A DNA stretch of 64,000 nucleotides, from positions 634,501 to 698,500 of the forward strand of contig JBBBDQ010000754.1 in the NCBI GenBank assembly GCA_037127315.1, given 5' to 3'. Below the pieces are notes generated by a model. That model worked only from the letters and a program-made list of their open reading frames with translations, made no database searches and had not been told where the DNA came from. Source of the stretch: Ascarosepion bandense. Lineage: Eukaryota; Mollusca; Cephalopoda; Sepiida; Sepiidae. Shown here piece by piece: positions 52,989 through 63,917 of this stretch; the first letter of the stretch is position 1, and each line of letters opens with the position of its first letter. Made by a program: the position numbers and the translations under genes.

Positions 52989-53365
52989 CTGTACCCAACA
53001 CCAAAATAAAATTACACCCACGAAACCTTACTTGTGACAGCAAAAACATCATCTACTTTCTCTTCTGCTCAATTTGCCCCAACAGTGGATATATCGGCGA
53101 ATCCGGTAATAGCTTTAGATTTCGCTTCAATAATCACAAACTAGATATACGACAAAAACATGTATACTCCCCAATTGCAGCCCATTTTAATCAACCTGAT
53201 CATACTTTAGAAAATTGCAAATGTTTACTAATAGACTCCAATTTTAGTTCTACACACACACGCAGAAAGAAAGAAAAATACTGGATTTTAAAATTAAATA
53301 CACACAAGCTAGGGTTAAATAGGGACTTAGGTGTGTTGAATCTTTACAAATATTTCAATAGCTAA
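52919..53365 (+). CDS. Penelope-like GIY-YIG endonuclease C-terminus (ORF with Helitron-derived start)
   Basis: The open frame has 148 codons. Residues from about 22 on are the GIY-YIG nuclease domain found at the C-terminus of Penelope-like retroelements. It has IIYFLF (GIY position, about 44-46), CSICPNSGYIGESGNSF (YIG at 58-60), RFRFNNH with the expected arginine, then PIAAHFNQPDH, RRKKEKYWILKLNT and GLNRDLGVLN. In intact elements this domain nicks the target and follows a reverse transcriptase, which is missing here. The first ~20 codons, including the ATG, are Helitron-1 sequence. The frame is therefore a chance fusion and probably not a functional gene, although the nuclease core itself is unbroken. 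Confidence 0.8.
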   Translation: MNGLSQILNSGTGQKSFPLQTEFSVPNTKIKLHPRNLTCDSKNIIYFLFCSICPNSGYIGESGNSFRFRFNNHKLDIRQKHVYSPIAAHFNQPDHTLENCKCLLIDSNFSSTHTRRKKEKYWILKLNTHKLGLNRDLGVLNLYKYFNS

Positions 53366-53640
53366 AATTTTTTCTCAGATATTCCAAGAAATGTTTATCT
53401 AAAACAAACAGACTTTCTCTACGGACGTGCCGCATGTTGTGAACAAACACACCACGTGATGTAAACACAAAAAATATTCGGACGCTATCGTGAAATACGT
53501 TTCTAATTCAAATTTAAAAATCACTCGTTTCTGACGAAAGACCGAGGGCGGTCTGAAATATAAAATACAATAATAAAAATAAACAAATACTGTCCAAAAA
53601 AAGTACATTTTTAAATTCAAAACTTTTTTTTTATTAATAT
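53366..53640 (+). mobile_element. Penelope-like 3' UTR and terminal region
   Basis: This is homologous to the 30.8-31.0 kb copy (CACGTGATGTAAAC, CTGACGA..GAAAT, ATACTGTCCAAAAAAAGTAC). The element runs into T-rich sequence before a (TA)n tract. Confidence 0.7.
53531..53559 (+). ncRNA. Hammerhead-ribozyme-like core in Penelope 3' region
   Basis: CTGACGA is followed by a perfect stem AGACCG/CGGTCT around loop AGGG and then GAAAT, matching the CUGANGA / stem II / GAAA order of hammerheads. An upstream GATGT could pair with the ATAT. after GAA as stem III, but stem I is poor. It is structurally suggestive only. Confidence 0.4.
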
Positions 53641-53645
53641 TCTTT

Positions 53646-53696
<51 letters not shown>

Positions 53697-53819
53697 AAAA
53701 TGAAGTAGCTACTCTAGCATCTACGCATCGTTCATTCAGCAACGAATTAAAAAACTCTCAGCTATTGGGCGTGTGTATAATGATAATGTACACGCTAAAA
53801 AGTTTGCCTCCTTCTACCG

Positions 53820-53890
53820 AGCGCCCATAGCTCAGAGATAGAATCGCCGACTGTCCCCAATTCGGTCTGAGTAAAAAGCAATCGGGATGT
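53820..53890 (+). mobile_element. tRNA-like sequence (A box only)
   Basis: GAGCGCCCATAGCTCAGAGATAG has a tRNA-type A box and the same start as 39951. The B box is lost, so it is a SINE head or tRNA pseudogene remnant. Confidence 0.35.
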
Positions 53891-54280
53891 CTAACCGTAC
53901 TTATGAGCTGTGATACAGCGAAACATGTCTGTCTGCGGATGACTATATATTTATATATATATATTGGGGATACTGCGTATTTAAGTAGAAAATGTTGTTG
54001 AAGGCAAATATTAAAACCAAAAGAAATTTTGTGTCGATTAATTTTACTGATCGGCTTTCGTAGTTATAAACAATCCTTTTCCGACAAAGGACAAAGTGGA
54101 CCTTCAACACAGAAATGGCTCAGTTAATTTCGGGAAAAAAGTACAAGAAATACGTTTCACGCCTTTTTCCTAAAACTTGAGTGACGTGACGTAATAAAAA
54201 ATATTGTTACGTAAAAAAAATTTAACTTTGTTTATATACTTCTGTGGATACGGGTTTTTAAGTTATAATTGTTTTTATAA

Positions 54281-54850
54281 TTGATTCGGAACTTGCTATC
54301 TCTCAATGAGAGGGCCTTCAAATGGGACGGAGCAGATATCCCCGACTGTCATCTGTGTGACCATGATTTAGAAGAAACGGCTGCGCCTGCCATCGATCAT
54401 TGTTCTCAGGTTCGCTCTTTTTGGGACGATGTTGGCGAGTTGACGGCTCGTACGCGTGTGATAATGTGTCGCCCCCGTATTCTGGGTTGAAACGGATGGT
54501 CTTACTCCCGTTGCTGGCCGTAGCTCGAATGATGATTTGTACGGCGTGACAGGAGGGAATCTTGCGATATGAGCGTTGTCCTTATCATCATCTGGTTAGA
54601 TTCTTTGAGCATCAGCTCAGGATGAAGATCAGATCTGATAGAAAGCGCTTGATAACGACAGATTTTAACAAAAGCTGAGTAAAAGTAGCAAGCCTGGTTC
54701 GCATGAATGGGGCCAATCTTGGTTTTTTTGTAAAGTAATTCATAGCACAGTGGGGTGGTTTCCTGTGAACCCCTCCCTGGTGAACTACGCAGTATTACAT
54801 TTGTTGACATTACGATACATTTTAGAGCAGAGTTGGTTATTTGGGTAGAA
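54281..54850 (+). pseudogene. LINE C-terminal zinc-knuckle relic (zf-RVT type)
   Basis: The 69-codon frame reads ADIPDCHLCDHDLEETAAPA, DHCSQVRSFWDDVGELTAR. This is the C..C...ET..H..C......FW pattern that follows the RT domain in several non-LTR retrotransposons (L1/Tx1-like). Downstream frames continue with LLPLLAVARMMI, FFEHQLRMKIRSDRKRL and DFNK. It is a third LINE lineage, distinct from the RTE and CR1-like ones, and clearly broken. Confidence 0.55.
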
Positions 54851-55317
54851 TCGAAAATTGTGTTATATTCGCTTGATTTGATTTCCTTTAGGCTGTGGTG
54901 TCATTCGTTGTCGAGTGATCTAAGATGCACCAGATCAATTGGTGATTCCGTCTATGTTAATACGGGTTACAGGTTTGAATCCTGCTAAATGACGCACTTT
55001 CGTACAAAATTTATCGTAAATAAGTATAGCCGGTAGAAATAAATATATAAACATGCTGTTTGATTAAAAACTGAATATTTACTCAAATACGAGTAATTGA
55101 CTAAAAATAATGTTTAAATAAACAACAATGAGATGTGACAAAATCAAAAGGAAGATCTGTAATCGATTCTGAATTCACAGCCAAACTTCAGTCACTTTCT
55201 CACCGACGTGGTGTGGCTTTCCGTCTTTTCTACAACTATTTTAAAAGCAATTGCACTGACAACCTTTTGTTTTCTGGTGCACTGACGACATGAATTTAAG
55301 CGTGCTACTAATAGGAT

Positions 55318-55640
55318 GGGCATTGTGGTGCAGTGGATATCAACTCGGAACGACAAATCGGGTTGCCGAGTTCGAATTCCAGTTGAATTCCTTTCATTCA
55401 CTTTCTCACAATTACCCCTGGGAAAGGTATTAATCCGTCACTTCTCTCCAGTTATGAGTTAGATCACAAGACAGCTTGGGTTATATAGCCTTGGTTGGCA
55501 ACCAGGCAATGACAGAAAGCAATGGCAACCTACTACAGGTTAATCTTACTCCCAGTAAGTCATGTCTCTTTTGAGACATGATCACCCAAAGCGTGTATTA
55601 TGTATAGCACTTCAATGACTGACTGACTGTCTGACTAATT
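55318..55640 (+). mobile_element. SINE-A (copy 9)
   Basis: Head GGGCATTGTGGTGCAGTGGA, B box GAGTTCGAATTCCAG and all body blocks, ending TTCAATGACTGACTGACTGT. Moderately diverged. Confidence 0.88.
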
Positions 55641-55912
55641 TGGGAGCCGAGTTCGAAATTCAGTTGAATTCCTTGCATATACTTAAACACAAAAACCCTT
55701 GACAAATGTATTACTCCGCCTCTTCCCTCCAGTTATGGGTTAAATAATAGGACAAATTGGGTTCTATAGCTTTAGCTGGCAATCAGTCTACCGCAGAAAG
55801 CAATGGCGAACTGCTGCGGGATAATCTTCTGCCCAGTAAGTCATGTCTCTTTCTAGACATGATCACCCAAAGCTTGTATCACGTATGGCACTTAGCTGAT
55901 TGACTGACTAGA
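55641..55912 (+). mobile_element. SINE-A, 5'-truncated, tandem to copy 9 (copy 10)
   Basis: It starts inside the head at GGGAGCCGAGTTCG and continues to CACTTAGCTGATTGACTGAC. It follows copy 9 directly, in the same orientation and without a PAL block between them. Confidence 0.82.
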
Positions 55913-56164
55913 TTGGCATATAGGTCCCACAGGTTTACTGTTTTATAAGCTAAATCCAAACATTACTTCTTGCACAATAGTTTCTTTTTCTCGCAATTCC
56001 CGACTAGCGAAGTTACTTCCGTTTACTTGTTTCTCGGTTAAATGCAACGTTAATCGCCATTATCTATCTTTTATCATGTTCATCTATTTTTCCTTTTTTC
56101 AACATTTCCTGGCCCCAGTCTTTACTTTCGCTTTTACTATATGCAACCTCTTGCGTACTTTTTT

Positions 56165-56475
56165 AAAAACCGTTTCACCCTAAGCCAGGCGGTACTGCCA
56201 CAGATGCGCAGGGAGGGGTCGATATAAGTAAAGGCTTAGACAGGAGGCGAGTGAGGAGAAAGACGGACAAGTTACAGGGAGTGTCAGAGAAAGGGTAGGA
56301 CAAGGATGGGAACGCAGGTATGAAGACAGTTGCGAATGTAGAGAGAAAGGAAAACATATACAGGGCGATATAGAAAGAACTGGGGTGAAATGGACAAGAT
56401 GTTTGTATTGACCTTGCATTGAAATACCTGGAAGTTGTAGCCGTCAGGAAAGTAAGTATATACGAGGGAGTACTA
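56165..56475 (-). mobile_element. CR1/jockey-like LINE 3' relic
   Basis: The minus strand carries the 3' UTR and tail complement (CCGTTTCACCCTAAGCCAGG) plus the start of the C-terminal coding, truncated at about 56475. Confidence 0.75.
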
Positions 56476-56654
56476 CTGGTATTTCTAAGAGTGAAAATGT
56501 TAAAAAAAAAAGAAATGCAAAAGTTATAAGCCACTGGAGAGTACACCACTCAGATTATGATACTCACGAAAATTACTCATATTAGTTGATCAAATTGTAT
56601 AAATCTTTAGGAATTCAACATGTCATCATAGTGTATTTTTCAACTGTTAAATAT

Positions 56655-57600
56655 TTTTTATAATCGTGTCGCCCCGAGCAAGGCATTTTACTGCCACTGT
56701 TGAGCAGGGGGTTACATAGGAAGAAAGATATGACAAAGAGTGACAGGTTAAGAGGGTGTCAGGAAGATGGTAAGAGAAGGATGAGAATACTCATGAGAGT
56801 GGAGTGGACGAAGAAAGAAGCATGAACGAGAGAAAGAGAGAGAGAGAGAGAGAGGGGAAAGATGCTAGTGAGATAGAAGATGACTATTGACTTTACATTT
56901 GAATTCTTGAAGATTGTAGCTGTCGGAAAAGCAAGTAAACGGAACTGAATTCCACAGGCGGGAAGTGCGAGAGAAGAAGCTGATGGATAAAATTTTTGTT
57001 TACAATTTATTGGTTTTACAGTAAAAGGGTGGGACCTAGTTGCTAATCTTGTGGCTAGAGCAAATTCACTTATGGGGGTACCAGTGAGCTAAGTTTATCT
57101 GAGCAGAAACCAAGAAAGTATTTGTAGAAGAGGCACAGGGAAGCCACATTGCGCCGGTGAGAAAGTGAGTGTATCCGAGCTGCCAAGTCGGGATCTATCA
57201 CATTACAGATTCTCCGTTGGATTTTGTCAAGGACCCCTAGGTGGCTGGCAGAAGCAACCGACCAGATATGGCAACAGTATTCAATGCACGGGCGGATGGT
57301 AGATTTGTATATGTGCTGGATGGTTTCAGACGGGAAAAACTCCTTTGCTCTGCACAGTGAACCGACCTTCCTAGCAGCAGATTTAGCTTGAGGTCTGTTA
57401 AGAGTTAACCCGAGAAGGCGCAGTGTTTTACGTCCAGGGAGACTAGACAGATCCATGCAAATTGAGGGTAGGAGTGATTGTCTGTGGTGGTTAATAGATA
57501 GCAGCTTTGTTTTGGAAGCATTGAAATTCACGAGACATTTCTAATCCTAGTTCACCAGGGATGGGATATTTTTTTCTAGCTCGGTAGCGAGGTTTGCTTT
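56655..57600 (-). mobile_element. CR1/jockey-like LINE relic
   Basis: The minus strand has a 153-codon frame (57531-57070): MNFNASKTKLLSINHHRQSL, KTLRLLGLTLNR, SAARKVGSLCRAKEFFPSET, IQHIYKSTIRPCIEYCCHIW, SASHLGVLDKIQRRICNVID and NVASLCLFYKYFLGFCSDKL. The C-terminus, 3' UTR and tail follow near 56665. A small internal deletion is visible after LTLN. RT motifs are missing. Confidence 0.87.
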
Positions 57601-57639
57601 GTTATCATCGGCAAATTTATATCTTTTAATGTTTTTTTT

Positions 57640-58065
57640 TCATTCATGACTTTGGCGATCATGTCCCTTCCACAATTTCATGTACTTTGTAGGTCTTAAT
57701 AAATATCATATTTTTGCTTTCTCAGCTAAATTCTGCTCTGCCATCCATTTATCAAAGCCCAGTTTGTTTTTCTTTTTACTATTCGTTGTTTTTCTTCTTT
57801 GCCGTCAATAAATCCTGTGAGTATCGAAGTTTCGAATCCTATTTTCCCCTTTGTTTTCTACGAATTGAAACTGTCTTTTATTGATGTTATGTATAAGTCT
57901 TTTTCTTTACATTGTCTCTAGAACTCTGTCGTTGCTCGCATGATATGTGCAACATCCTTCTGTAGAACCGTATTTCTGTTACCGCTAAGTCTCCTCTTCA
58001 TCTTTAATCCGAGAACACTAACCATGCATATATAGTATCCAGCGCAAATGACGCCATTTTAATTA
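57640..58065 (-). mobile_element. Old RTE LINE relic (copy i)
   Basis: The minus strand is the RTE 3' region in diverged form (complements of GGCGATCATGTCCCTTCC and CATCCTTCTGTAGAACC). Coding is not maintained. Confidence 0.65.
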
Positions 58066-58579
58066 CAATTTAATTACATTTTCAGTACCTGATTTTCTTA
58101 CCTAAATAATGTTTTCAGTTCCTATTAATGTTTACTCAAAGTACAAAGTTTGAAGTGCCTGCATGTAAAATATTTCAAATAATATTTAATATTTGTTTTG
58201 ATATTTTCAAAATCGGGTATGATATACCCATGGTTAGCAGTGGTGTAACTTTAATTTATGGTTAGTGTTCCAGGGTTAAGAAAAACTTCAAGCATTCAAT
58301 GCGAAATGAAAGGATTGATATTACGTAGAATTTAGTTGTTTTTTGTTTGGAAGGAATTTTTTCTGTCTCATGATGGAAATGTCACAAAGGATGAGTCAAA
58401 ATGACATGGTTAAGATGCTGTCCATGTCATACATCTGGTTATGAAAAACGTGTAAAATTATCTTTGCACAAGAGAGATCAAATAAGAGAATAAAATTATG
58501 AGTTAAGCGGCAAAACGAATATATCTGCTCGAATAATGCATGAAATTTCCTTCCTGACGAACCAATATCGTAAAACGTA
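58066..58579. other. AT-rich intergenic DNA, nothing recognised
   Basis: No repeat or coding signal was seen before Helitron H5. Confidence 0.4.
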
Positions 58580-58683
58580 TCTAAACTTATTTATAAATGA
58601 AATTTTGTCACTGTGTGTGTGTGTCTGTGTCTGCGTGGCTGTGTGTCTGTGCGTCTGTCTGTGTGTGTGTGTGTGTGTCCGTT

Positions 58684-61210
58684 ACCTTCTTCTTCTTCTA
58701 TGTGCCCTGTCCCTTCAGGACGTAGGCGATCATGGATCTCCACGTCTCCCTATCCCTTGTGGCTCTTAGTATGTTTGCTCCTGTTGCTCCTGGCATACCC
58801 CGTTCCGTCATCCACCTGATCAGACCCTGCAAATATGTTATCCGCTGCCTTCCTCTGTCTCTCCTTCCTTCTATCTGTCCAGTCAGTATCAGGTTCTCCA
58901 GGCTCTCCTTCCTCATTGCATGTCCCAGGAACTTCAGTTGTCTCTTTCTGATGCTCAGCAATTTCCTTTTTGTTGCCATTCTTTCTAACACTTCGTCGTT
59001 GCTTGTATGCTCGGTCCACGATATCCGTAGCATCCTTCTGTAGAACCACATTTCGGCCGCTTCTAGTTTTGTCCTCATTTTCGATGATATTGTCCAGCAT
59101 TCACTGCCGTATTGAAGAACTGACATCACGTAGCAGTCTAGCACTCTTTTCTTCGTTTCTATTGAGATCTTCCTGTGTGTTAGTATTTTGCTCATCTTCT
59201 GGAACGCGTCCTTTGCCATGCCAATTCGCCTTCGGATGTCCGTGTCGCACTTTCCATCTCCTGTTAGAACACTTCCTAGGTAGTTAAATTCTTGGACTTG
59301 TTTGATTCTGTTATCCCCCACCTGTATTTGGCATTTTGGGTTGTATCTTTTGCTGATGACCATGCACTCACTTTTCTTAAAGTTTATTTGTAGTCCTTTC
59401 TTGTCACTCTCCACTGCTACTTTCTGTATGAGATCTTGCAGTTTCCTTTCCGTGTTCGCAATCAGTACTGTATCGTCCGCGTATCTTATGCTGTTCAGGT
59501 TGTGGCCTCCAATAACAAATACTGGTGTGTCATCTAGTGTCCTCAAAATATTCTCGCTGTATAGGTTGAACAAATCCGGTGAAAAGACACATCCTTGTCT
59601 TACGCCTTTTTCTATCTTTGTGTATCTACTGAGGTCGTTACCTGTCCGTATGCAAGCCGTTTGCTGCCAGTAGAGATTCTTGATTATTCTTATGTCTTTG
59701 CCGAAAATGTCGAGGTTGCCTAGCATTTCCATCAATTCTTTGTGTCGTATTTTGTCGAATGCTTTCGCGTAATCAATGAAGCATAGGTACAAGTCTTTCT
59801 TCATTTGTAATGCCCTTTCAGAGAGCATCCTAATCATGAATATGGCGTTCCTTGTTCCAGTGTCCTTGACGAACCCGCACTGTTCCTGCCCTATCTCTGG
59901 CCTGATTCTGCGTCTCGCTCTATTCATCAGGATTCTGACAATCAGTTTTGTAATGTGACTCATTAAGCTGATAGTTCTGTGTAGTTCGCACTCGTTTGCA
60001 CCAGGTTTCTTAGGCAGCGCTATAAATATCGACTTGCATAGGTCGTCTGGTATTATTCCGCTGCTATAAATTTCGTTTATTATGTCGGTAATCTTTTCTA
60101 TGCCATATTTTTCTAAGGCTGTCAGCAGCTCTATCACTATGCCATCTGGGCCAGGTGCTTTGTTTCTGTTCATTTTGGCCATTGCAGCTTCCACTTCGGA
60201 TTTTAGTATTTCCGGTCCATCCATCTCCTTGTGTATTATCGGTTGTTCTCTCTTGTCGCAAAAGAGATCCTTTATATATTCTTCCCATCGCTGGAGTATT
60301 TCCTCTTTCTCTAATATGATTGTCCCTTCCTTGGATTTTATGCATCCTGTTGAGGAGCAGGTTTTTTGTCCTGTCAGTTCTCTTATCTCTTTATGCACCT
60401 CTGCTTTGTTGTTCCTGCTCAGTCTCTCTACTTCTGCACATTTGTTGATGAGCCATTCCTTTTTGGCTTGTCTGCATTTGTTCCTTATCTCCCTGTGAAG
60501 TTTTTTGTACACTGCTCCGTGTTTTGGCGTTATTTTTTGTCTCCTTTGCATCATGTGGAGGATCTCTTCGGTCATCCACTCATTTTTTCTTCTGCGTCTG
60601 ATTTCCTTTGGGGCTATGTTGTTCGCTGAGGTCACCATCGCTTCTTTTAGTGAATCCCATTTTGAGTATCCTTTTCCAATTTGTTCTTCATATTTCTTTC
60701 TCACGCTGTTATTATATTCTTTCTGCAGGGTGAGATCGTCCTCTAGTGTGTCGTATTGCAGTCTTGGTGATATGCTGGGCTTCTTCAGTCTTCGGAGTTT
60801 CACCTTTAGTTTGCAGATGACTGGGACGTGGTCACTTCCGCAGTCAGCACCTGGGTATGTTTTGCATTGGATAATCATATCACCCCAAGCAAGGCGATAA
60901 CGCCACTGATGCGCAGGGGGCTACGTAAGAGTAAAAAGATTGGAAAAGAGAAAGCCGGAAACCGCATCCTAAACAGGAAACAAGGGATGAGCCTCTTCAC
61001 TTGTTCAATAGACGTGGGGGAAGTGTGAACCGGCCGATAGTTTAGTCTATCTAATTCAATTGAAAAAAAATAAAGAAAAGATAAGAGTGAAAAGATTGGA
61101 AAAGAGAAAACCGGAAACCGGAAACCGCATCCTAAACAGGAAACAAGGGATGAGCCTCTTCACCTGTTCAATAGACGTGGGTGGTGTGTGAACCGGGCGA
61201 TAGTTTAGTC
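58684..61210 (-). mobile_element. Chimeric insertion: SINE-D dimer fused to 5'-truncated RTE LINE
   Basis: On the minus strand the order is SINE-D unit 1 (61210 to about 61080), a T-rich linker ending TTTTTTTTCAATTGAATTAG, SINE-D unit 2 with the CTTGGGGTGATATGATTA tail, then (from 60871) RTE sequence to its GAAGAAGAA tail. One pair of duplications brackets the whole block. Insertion of one chimeric RNA, or template switching during one insertion, is therefore more likely than independent events. Confidence 0.78.
58698..60878 (-). CDS. RTE-clade reverse transcriptase ORF, 5'-truncated (endonuclease lost)
   Basis: The open frame has 726 codons. Residues 14-20 (GSDHVPV) are the last motif of the APE-type endonuclease, so most of that domain is missing. 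The RT domain follows: KAPGPDG (240-246), LPKKPG (288-293), [12 protein letters not shown] (335-346), motif [10 protein letters not shown] with aspartates at 369 and 375, motif B GVRQGC (425-430), motif C YADD (466-469) and YLGSVL (533-538). Post-RT blocks are [49 protein letters not shown] and [18 protein letters not shown]. The order and wording are of the RTE clade, BovB-like. The ATG and the first codons come from the fused SINE-D tail (GATATGATTA), so the start is fortuitous. It is an insertion remnant, but the RT core looks undamaged. Confidence 0.93.
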   Translation of the reverse strand: MIIQCKTYPGADCGSDHVPVICKLKVKLRRLKKPSISPRLQYDTLEDDLTLQKEYNNSVRKKYEEQIGKGYSKWDSLKEAMVTSANNIAPKEIRRRRKNEWMTEEILHMMQRRQKITPKHGAVYKKLHREIRNKCRQAKKEWLINKCAEVERLSRNNKAEVHKEIRELTGQKTCSSTGCIKSKEGTIILEKEEILQRWEEYIKDLFCDKREQPIIHKEMDGPEILKSEVEAAMAKMNRNKAPGPDGIVIELLTALEKYGIEKITDIINEIYSSGIIPDDLCKSIFIALPKKPGANECELHRTISLMSHITKLIVRILMNRARRRIRPEIGQEQCGFVKDTGTRNAIFMIRMLSERALQMKKDLYLCFIDYAKAFDKIRHKELMEMLGNLDIFGKDIRIIKNLYWQQTACIRTGNDLSRYTKIEKGVRQGCVFSPDLFNLYSENILRTLDDTPVFVIGGHNLNSIRYADDTVLIANTERKLQDLIQKVAVESDKKGLQINFKKSECMVISKRYNPKCQIQVGDNRIKQVQEFNYLGSVLTGDGKCDTDIRRRIGMAKDAFQKMSKILTHRKISIETKKRVLDCYVMSVLQYGSECWTISSKMRTKLEAAEMWFYRRMLRISWTEHTSNDEVLERMATKRKLLSIRKRQLKFLGHAMRKESLENLILTGQIEGRRDRGRQRITYLQGLIRWMTERGMPGATGANILRATRDRETWRSMIAYVLKGQGT

Positions 61211-61539
61211 TGTGTGTGTGTCCGTTTTCTATAGACTCCGAAACGGCTGAACCGATTTTATTGAAAATTTATACAGTTGTACTATAAGCGTCTGCGAGTT
61301 TTCTTAGCTAGGTTTTGTGACAAGGTAAACAATTAATATCGAAAATCGATAATCGAAAAAATCGGGTTATATAAGGAGTGGTTCAATTTTAATCAAATTT
61401 GACACACTCATAGACAAAGAGATAAAAAATCGATATTCAGAAGTTTCAAGGTTGCAGTTCTTACAATAGTGCAGAAAATCGATAATATATATATAAAAGC
61501 TTTCATTACACCCGAGCAACACCGCGCTATCCTGCTAGT

Positions 61540-62945
61540 ACCTTATAAAAGTAGTTCAAGTTGATGAAAAATTCGCCGTAATTAGTTTAAAATAAAACGT
61601 ATTAAACTAAATACTAGACAAAAAATTATTTGCTGTGGAATAATGAAGAATAAATAAGGGTGATTTATAATCACAATACAGAAAACTAAGTACCTCCAAT
61701 ATTTCGGCATAAAGTTTCGATACCTAAGTTTTAAATAAAATTTTTAAAATGAAAAAACATCATAAATATTTCATTTAAGATTTAATTGAAAGTTTAATAA
61801 TTAAATTTATTATTTCCATTAAGTAAAAAATTATGGTGTATTTCGGATAGAAATTATATAGATGGAAATGTCACATTTAATTTTGATTACTTAAAATATT
61901 CTTAAAAGCGGCCATTTTCTTAATTTTCAGAAATTTGTAAACAAACAAAAATTCATCAATTTTAAAAATATTTTAAAAGATTTCTGACACTTTATTTTAG
62001 TAAAATTAGAAAATTGAAGGTTAAATGAATCTGATTTTTAAGAAATATTACTTACTTATAGCATTAAAAGTAATATACAAACAATTATTAATGATTGGTC
62101 GTGTTCATCTGATCGAACGCTTGACGGAGTGTTGAATGACGAAGCGATGACAGCTTTTACGCCTGGCCACAAATGCAATTTTAATAAATCTGAGGGAAGG
62201 GAGAAAACTCTAAAATAACCTAACATTTTCATAATAATGGCAGTTTTAGTAAAACATCCATGAAAATGAGGAACGTATTAAGTAAATAAAACTATTTTTA
62301 AAATAGAATTGCGTAACTACGTTTAATAATCTTTCCAATTTTGGACTAGTAAATTTCGTTTTAACTTAATTATTATATAACCTTCAGGGAACACTGCAAG
62401 ACAGAATTTTACACGATTTTAAGCTATTATAAATTATTATAATTAAAATGTGAAAAAATTCTTGTAAAAATTCATTATTCATCAAAAAAAAATTTATTTC
62501 TTCAGACAATAATGTCCTTAATATTATTTATTTACAAAATCAATTAGAAGCTTATGTAATTAAGTAATGTCATAGTTTTTTGGATTTATTATTTTTCAAT
62601 TCAGAGCAGATTTTAATTTACACAGCACTAATTTGAAAAAAAAAGTAGGTGATTTACAAACTCCAAAGACTCTGACTTTTAACAAAAAAATTTCCAGGGA
62701 ACACAAATTTTATGTGCGAGATTTTATGAAATTAAGTAAGTGGGGGTAAAATATTTACTAAAACAGTTTTTACTAATATTTTCTTAAAAAATATTTAACA
62801 ATTAATGTCATTTCTTTTTGAATAAGTTCTAAAAATTTCATTAAAATCTGACAATTATTTGATTTTAACAAGAATTTCAAAATAAATGTTTTCGACGGAA
62901 AAAATGCGCCAAAAATCAATGTTAATAGTTAATTGTACAATTACG
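61540..62945. other. Very AT-rich intergenic DNA, nothing recognised
   Basis: About 1.4 kb without frames, repeats or obvious inverted structures. This is the longest unannotated stretch in the window. Confidence 0.45.
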
Positions 62946-62950
62946 TACCA

Positions 62951-63262
62951 GGATGTGCGTTGTGCTACAGTGGATATCGGGTCGGAACGAGAAACCGGGG
63001 AGCCGGGTTCGAATTCCAGCTGAATCCATTGTATTCACTTACGCGCAAATAACCTTGGGAAAGGTATTAATCCGTCTGATTCCATCCAGTTATGGGTTAA
63101 ATAACAGGACAGATTGGGTTCTATAGCTTGGTCGGCAACCAGTCTACCGCAGAAAGCAATGGCAACCTACTGCGGGATAATCTTCTGCCCAGTCAGTCAT
63201 GTCTCTTTCGAGACATGATCGCCCAAGCGTGTATGACGTATTGCACTAAACTGACTGACTAA
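62951..63262 (+). mobile_element. SINE-A, full length (copy 11)
   Basis: Head GGATGTGCGTTGTGCTACAG, B box GGGTTCGAATTCCAGC, full body, and end ACTAAACTGACTGACTAATA. It lies directly left of the piggyBac-type MITE. Confidence 0.92.
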
Positions 63263-63269
63263 TAGTTAA

Positions 63270-63491
63270 CCCTCTAGGGCCATTCGTATCATATTTGATA
63301 CAGTATGAAAACAAGCCTTGAAAGAAATATTTTCCTGAAAAATTTTTTAAGAGAAATATTTTATAAATTTCAAATGAAAGCAGTACTGACTGCTCAGTCA
63401 ATGAATACCAAATGTTTCCTTATAGGGAAATACCAAATGTTTCCTTATAGGGAAATACTGTATCAAATATGATACGAATGGCCCTAGAGGG
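63270..63491. mobile_element. piggyBac-type MITE, 222 bp
   Basis: It is flanked by TTAA on both sides (63266-63269 and 63492-63495). The 37-bp terminal inverted repeats are perfect, starting CCCTCTAGGGCCATTCGTAT. TTAA target choice with CCC-starting ends is the piggyBac pattern. The interior is non-coding and includes a direct repeat of ATACCAAATGTTTCCTTATA. No transposase is present, so mobilisation would need a partner elsewhere. Confidence 0.93.
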
Positions 63492-63499
63492 TTAAAGAA

Positions 63500-63905
63500 G
63501 GCGATGACGTAAACAAAAAAAGATTTTTACCAAAGTTTTAAACGTGTTAGAAAGGATTAAAAAAATTCAAAAAATAATTAAAAAAATAATTTCATCTTTC
63601 GTCTTAATAATTACATCAACATTTTGTCGATAAAACTTTATTTGCGTTAAGTTTCTGGCTTTTTTCATTACATTATGCTGTTTTTCCCGCGAAATATTGA
63701 AGCTAACTACAGAAAAAAACTGAACATATAGAAAAAGGTTGAAGGCTCTCACGTCTTTAACGTATACTTGTGTGAAATGAAAAACTTATTCCTACGAATA
63801 CTACAACTTATGATTACCATTTTACCAAAAATTAACCTCAGTATTCTAAGGACCTCTAATACGTGGGGGACCGGGTTAAGTAATGCCTCGTGAATTTTAA
63901 TGCCT
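63500..63905. other. AT-rich intergenic DNA, nothing recognised
   Basis: A 61-codon minus frame (63567-63752) shows no motif. Confidence 0.35.
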
Positions 63906-63917
63906 CTTAATCATCAC

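Larger units (their letters stand above)
55140..56075 (+). mobile_element. CR1/jockey-like LINE relic split by SINE-A copies
   Basis: CR1-like post-RT sequence (LQSLSHRRGVAFRLFYNYFK) runs to about 55317 and resumes near 55913 with the ATAGGTCCCAC..TTTACTGTT region and the C-terminus. The interruption holds a full SINE-A and a 5'-truncated SINE-A. Confidence 0.72.
58580..61538 (+). mobile_element. Helitron-1 (H5) interrupted by a 2.5-kb retroelement chimera
   Basis: The left part starts A|TCTAAACTTATTTATAAATG (58580). The right part resumes at about 61211 with GTGTGTGTCCGTT..CTATAGACTCCGAAACGGCT and ends hairpin-CTATCCTG-CTAG (61535-61538) before T. Both pieces are collinear with H3. The GT-run plus TCCGTT word is present on both sides of the insertion (58668-58683 and 61211-61226), as expected for a target duplication. 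Confidence 0.85.
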
